Source of the DNA: Ceratorhiza oryzae-sativae | Lineage: Eukaryota; Basidiomycota; Agaricomycetes; Cantharellales; Ceratobasidiaceae | Direction: 5' to 3' | NCBI GenBank assembly: GCA_030998015.1 | Contig: JARWMV010000233.1 | Location: forward strand, 1,054,001-1,118,000 | Length of the DNA: 64,000 nucleotides | Shown here: positions 59,734 through 64,000 of the stretch, piece after piece | Layout: each line of letters begins with the position of its first letter | Numbering within the stretch: the first letter of the stretch is position 1 | Made by a program: the position numbers and the translations under genes | Notes under the pieces: model-generated | Databases searched by the model: none | Told to the model about the DNA's origin: nothing | What the model saw: only the letters and a program-made list of their open reading frames with translations

Positions 59734-62238
59734 TCACTGCAAATCGGAAGACAGTGCATTGTATTTGTTGCACAGGTTCTTCCAGGCCGGGTCAGGGTGG
59801 ACGACCTTGGGAATGGCTTCGGGAGCTTCGACAAAGACGGCTGTAAGAGAGGGTTCGTCAATACATTGATTTGTATCTAATCGTTAGATAAAAGACATGC
59901 CTGCAAGACCTTCAACGAGATGCCAGTCGATGTGGCTGAAGAATAGGCGTATCAGCGGCGTTGTTCTCACGTCAAGTGTAAGATGCCCACTACCAATGGA
60001 GGAACCACGGTCCCGCGTTGTCAGTTCGGAAGCGGAACTTGACTCCTGCGTCGAGGACGCCAACCACGTCTCGCTGAGGCGGATTTTGGAGGTTCAGAGT
60101 GCCGTTGCCGTATTGGACAACATGGAATGTATGCTAAATATTCCACGGCCGTTAGCTTGACGTGTCAGTCACAGAAAAGGCACAAGAACCGACCCCGTGC
60201 AGAGTGGAATGGGTGTTTAATCCCGAGAGACTGTCCTATGATTTGGATCTCGTAACACTGGCCGCCCTGAAGGGTATAGGTGTTCTGGGGGGTGGCACTA
60301 GAGCGCACAATTAGACGCGTTTCACGTACAGAAAAGATTGTTTGTACTCACAAGGAGGTGTTTCCTGTCAAGATCTGCAGCAACGTAGGCACGTTTGGCG
60401 GTTCATAGCTCGAGTCGTTAATCATCCATCGACCAGTACCAAAGTTCTACGACACAAGGCGAAATGAGCTGCATGCAATCCATGTAATTAAATATCTTAC
60501 CAGACCAAAATTAATCACGAGAGGAATGTAGCTCTTCGGGTCTTCAGTGCCACACGCGACCCTGTTGGTGATCGGCTATGTTACCATAATCTAATGAGTC
60601 ACAGCCGGACGTTCATGGAAAAAACTGTGGCTCACCCGAAGCTGTGTCTCATCGAGTACTACGGCGCCTACAGTCGTTGCATCGACTCGCTTCTCGTACC
60701 GAATCATCTCAGGAACCGCAGCCCTAGCATCGACTGCCCGCTTAGCTCTCATCTCGAGTGCGTTTCCGAGTCCAGACGCGCCCCTGGACGCGCTCAGACC
60801 ACGCAACTTGTGACTGTGGTGCTGGTGACCATGATGATGCTTCCAGTAATCGGCAACACCCTGTGAGAATGGGCCATGTCCAGAACGGGCCGCTGGGCGG
60901 GTGCCAGGGTTTTACGTCTTCATAGACAAGAAGAGCTTGGGCAGTGGTGTTGAGAACGTTGGTCACGGGCGCATTGATCCAGTACGTGTCGGGTTTCTGG
61001 TTGGCACAAAGCTAGAGTTTCACATGTTAGCATACACCCACGGTACTTGTCGAGTTTTTTGATACTCACGATGGCGCTGTAGCGTTGCCCAACAAGAAGT
61101 TCCAGCTGATCAACCTCTATCGGCTCTGTCAACACTCCGTCCATCTCGATGACCTTCAGCTTGTGTCCCTGGACTCCGAACAGGAAAGACGCAATGGCGA
61201 GATGTTGGTGAGTCGAAAGCGGTAGCACTTGCCGCTCTTGACCTTGAGGGTATAGAGATTGTCTGGAGAGGCGGTGATGTTAAGAGGGTCATAGCGCCCC
61301 TTGCCGTTGATAGTAGCTGAATCGGGAATGCTGCAAATGCTAGTCAATGGGAGGCCGGCAGAGGCAAATACGAATCACTCACGTTCGCGCGAGCGTATGG
61401 CTTTCCTCGATTTCCTTGGCAGAGGAGTGGTACCAATCTGCGAGGGCGAACACCGTACTTTCGTCATCCACGTCGTAGAATCTACGATACGGGTCTTGTG
61501 GATCTATGTTGCAATAAGTGAGCACTCTGGCTTAGCAGGTGAGGATATATGCTCAAACCATCTGTGAAAGATTGGTTTAGTAAAAATAGTCGTATAATCC
61601 AGGAAACATACTCACAAATGACGATTGAACCACGCAAACCATCTACATACTGGGATGCCAAGTGACTATGGTACCAATATGTGCCGCTCTGACCATTCAG
61701 AGGAATTCGGTACGTATAAGAAGCCTGTGGGGCAATTGGGCACTGGGCGGGGCAGCATTGGCTCAGCCTCTAATTTAGCATTAAAAAAAAAAAAAAACAG
61801 ATGGGCACAAACCTGCGTTACGAATGCAGGGCCGTCGTCCTCAGCATTTCGAGTTTCAAATAAACCGTGCCAATGCTAGCGAGAGGAAGGTTAGTTGGAG
61901 GGACGCTGATACAACGACGAACTACTCACGATGGTTGTGCTGCGGCGCATGTCGGGGTTGGTGAGCTGGTTGTTGACTACGACCTGGATGGTGTCCCCCT
62001 TGTTCGCGGTAATTAGAGGGCCGGGGAATCGATTATTAACTAAATTCAGCTCAGATAGTACTATGTTCGATACTAGACTTGAGGTATTCATCGTACCCAA
62101 TATCCCGTTGCGCGTAACACCATCTGGTGAGATATTGCCATTCGCAACATTGAACACATACGTCACAGTACCAGCGAGAGCTTGGGAGGTAAGGAGCAAA
62201 AGAACAGCAGAAGCCTGAATGAAAGTAGAGCGCGCCAT
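59734..62238 (-). CDS. Secreted laccase (multicopper oxidase)
   Basis: Extracellular phenol oxidase that reduces oxygen to water at a four-copper site. The start at 62238 opens a signal peptide (MARSTFIQASAVLLLLTSQA). Motifs run in order: GPLITANKGDTIQVVVNNQL, HWHGLFETRNAEDDGPAFVT, GTYWYHSHLASQYVDGLRG, LYTLKVKSGKCYRFRLTNIS, PDTYWINAPVTNVLN, RWMINDSSYEPPNVPTLLQI, HPFHLHG (after frame correction), HTFHVVQYGNG and FLHCHIDWHLVEGLA, with the stop at 59734. All four copper-ligand regions are present. A His-rich loop (WKHHHGHQHHSHKLRG) lies before the third domain. Two single-base insertions relative to the expected frame lie at about 60884 and 60201-60204. About 14 exons are inferred; the last intron appears to start with GC (GCATGT) rather than GT. 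A TATA box lies 78 bp upstream. Confidence 0.9.
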
Positions 62239-63497
62239 CGTAGCCAAGCCACCGATCAAGCAGGGGAGTGAGAGACAAACCGTTTGAGTACTGACACATC
62301 GAATATCCGCGTACGTTTTATAGCCTTGAGGAGCGCTTAAACATACTCGGCCTGGATCAAACATAGCATCACACAATACAGTCTCAACTAAAATTTGATC
62401 CGCCAGACCCGTGGCGTTCCGTAAGGGCCCTGCAGTTGATGATATTTTGTCCAATTGACATGAACAAATGCATTTAGAACTGCTCATTCGCTGTGCACTA
62501 TCGATACTTCTAGCCGCCTCATCTCGCCGAGTCCGTTGGAGCTATGCTTGGGACTATCGGTGTCTTAATCTAAGGCGAACTGGCACATCTCAGCAACTTG
62601 CACCGTCCTACTGGGCTGCTCGGCCCGCATGTACTCGGTGATGAGCAATTGTGACGACACTCCAGGGGTATTAAACTGTAAGTTTTTATTGAGGCGTTGG
62701 TGAAGGTTATCCGGGTGGCATCAAACCGTAAAGACATGCTTCTAAACTTCCCGTCGACTTCTTTGTTGGGGGCTCCTTTGCTGAATCGTCCCTCGGGATC
62801 AATGATATCAACGTCAATTACCATGACACACAGGCACCGGCGTTCGGCCTCAAGACAAATTATGAAATACCTAAAAATATATCTGCATGTGTCGATGGGG
62901 AAAGTATACAAACCTTCGGCACACGAGCGTGGATCAGGAACAAATGAAAGGTACAATACAAATCAATGCTCTCTACAACCGCGCGCGTATTCACATCATT
63001 GTTCTCCCAGCAACCGGCAAGCGGTCTTCGGGCGCGGCTTGCATATATGTGAATCGGCCTGATGGGATGTTGGGAGCTTCAGCCCTCTAGAACAGTCAAT
63101 GTCCACAAAAGAAGGTCATCGATCAGACTCCTACCCATCCTCTAAGTTCACGTGATTCAGGGTGAATGGCAGGGTCCTCTTCACGCCTTGCGTGAACTAG
63201 AGACTGGCACAAAATGTTTGTTTGTTTATATTTTATTTGGTCCATCAAGGAGCGATGAACCCCAGTGAACCCCAAATCCCTACCGTGTCTGGACCGACTG
63301 CATGACTAAGCCACGTCCTTGAGCAAATCCCTGATGCCTAATGCCATGCTGAGCTAACCTCACAACAACCCCAAGGGATGGAACTCATCTCTTCGACTTC
63401 CGAACCACTCATTGGCTGCCTGAAAGTCAAAGGTGCAGATATCATTAAGATGTCAGAAGCAAAACTAGGCATCGCTCCTCGCCTGTTCCAAGCTGCT
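62239..63497. other. Laccase promoter and upstream intergenic region
   Basis: Contains a minus-strand TATA box at 62316-62322 and AT-rich upstream sequence. No other gene is recognised. Frames in 62570-63090 show no conserved content. Confidence 0.45.
62316..62322 (-). promoter_or_regulatory. TATA box of the laccase gene
   Basis: TATAAAA on the minus strand, 78-84 bp upstream of the laccase ATG at 62238. The distance leaves a 5' UTR of about 50 bp, typical for an inducible secreted fungal oxidase. Confidence 0.6.
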
Positions 63498-63800
63498 TCA
63501 TGTGCATATCACCTCGAAGGCGGTCGGTGTCTCAGTTTTGACATTTATGTCTAGGCTATCAAATGCGAAACCTTTCACTTGATTGGGCAGCCCGTTTTTC
63601 AGTGCGCAAATCGCGTGTTTTGATATTGAATGCACCATATTATTCACTGACAAGGGCAAGATCGATAACCCAGCATGCGCAAATAGCTTCACCACCTTTT
63701 CAGGTGCGTGTGTCGAATGCATAAATAGGCCGATCAGCATTGGTAGCCGGTTACAGTGAGAGTTGCTACTCTGCATTAGTATACTGAATAAACTAACGCC
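63498..63800 (-). CDS. Fragment of a DUF6589-like basidiomycete protein
   Basis: A minus-strand frame reads ILMQSSNSHCNRLPMLIGLF, MHSTHAPEKVVKLFAHAGLS, ISKHAICALKNGLPNQVKG and FAFDSLDINVKTETPTAFEV, ending at 63498. The NS.CN.....IGLF.....P..V...L...G.S opening followed by a F.DN-like (here FDSLDIN) block is the pattern I associate with DUF6589-type proteins, abundant and often transposon-associated in basidiomycetes. The assignment is from memory of the pattern only. The 5' part is missing or interrupted before about 63800, so this is a fragment, either a decayed copy or an exon of a larger gene. Confidence 0.4.
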   Translation of the reverse strand, partial: GVSLFSILMQSSNSHCNRLPMLIGLFMHSTHAPEKVVKLFAHAGLSILPLSVNNMVHSISKHAICALKNGLPNQVKGFAFDSLDINVKTETPTAFEVICT

Positions 63801-64000
63801 TCTCTATGCCCGAGGTAAATTTCAGAGTCTCGCTTCACTTGTGGTGGCTCGATTACTCATGACTATGGATAGTTCTGATCCTCGAATATTCAGCTCTCCA
63901 CCCCGGCTTTGATGTGTAACGACACTTGGGTTCGATTCAACCGAGCCCTTGTCGCAAACGTTGAGCGCGGGAAAGGATTCCGCAGGAGAATCGAAATGGA

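Noticed and set aside
1..64000. tRNA, rRNA or CRISPR loci
   Set aside because: No complete A-box/B-box cloverleaf, rRNA-like sequence or spaced direct repeats were found by eye. A box-B-like GGTTCGATTC at about 63930 lacks the rest of a tRNA.

Overview
This is eukaryotic, almost certainly basidiomycete (Agaricomycete) nuclear DNA. Most confident genes are cut by many 45-75 bp GT-AG introns. The gene set is fungal: a fused CPSase/ATCase (URA2 type), a multicopper laccase, a berberine-bridge FAD oxidase, a subtilase and a DUF1275 membrane protein. A TPR-CHAT protein, an I9 peptidase inhibitor and tandem BTB genes suggest a Rhizoctonia/Ceratobasidium-like plant-associated species; that placement is inference, not proof.

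Layout. 1-1.1 kb: nothing firm. 1.1-3.5 kb: a divergent pair, proteasome beta-7 (PRE4/PSMB4 type, minus) and a steroid 5-alpha-reductase-like protein (plus), separated by only 168 bp. 4.8-8.5 kb: a secreted FAD-linked oxidase and a DUF1857 protein, both minus, with a strong hairpin between them. 9.4-10.1 kb: unassigned coding-like sequence. 11.5-13.5 kb: a WD40/DUF2415-type protein. 15.2-27.6 kb: a secretion-oriented block holding two paralogues of an unrecognised secreted protein family, an I9-type peptidase inhibitor, a large secreted subtilase and a mitochondrial RRM protein. 30-32.2 kb: an MFS monocarboxylate-type transporter. 34-41.1 kb: the URA2-type multifunctional pyrimidine gene. 41.6-45 kb: two tandem BTB/POZ paralogues, at least one disrupted. 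46.4-47.4 kb: a Rab18-like GTPase. 47.7-49.3 kb: coding-like but unresolved sequence. 49.3-52.9 kb: a TPR-CHAT caspase-like protein. 52.9-55.2 kb: a laccase pseudogene. 57.4-58.8 kb: a DUF1275 membrane protein. 59.7-62.2 kb: a laccase with recognisable copper sites. The right edge holds a fragment resembling DUF6589-type proteins.

How the genes work together. Housekeeping genes (proteasome, pyrimidine synthesis, Rab, mitochondrial RNA binding) are interspersed with a secretome suited to plant or litter interaction (laccase, BBE oxidase, subtilase, I9 inhibitor and the new secreted pair). No operon-like organisation is expected or seen.

Data quality. At least nine single-base frame breaks occur in otherwise well-conserved genes, including URA2, and most lie at short homopolymers. 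They look more like consensus errors than biology. The laccase relic, with several stop codons, looks like a true pseudogene.
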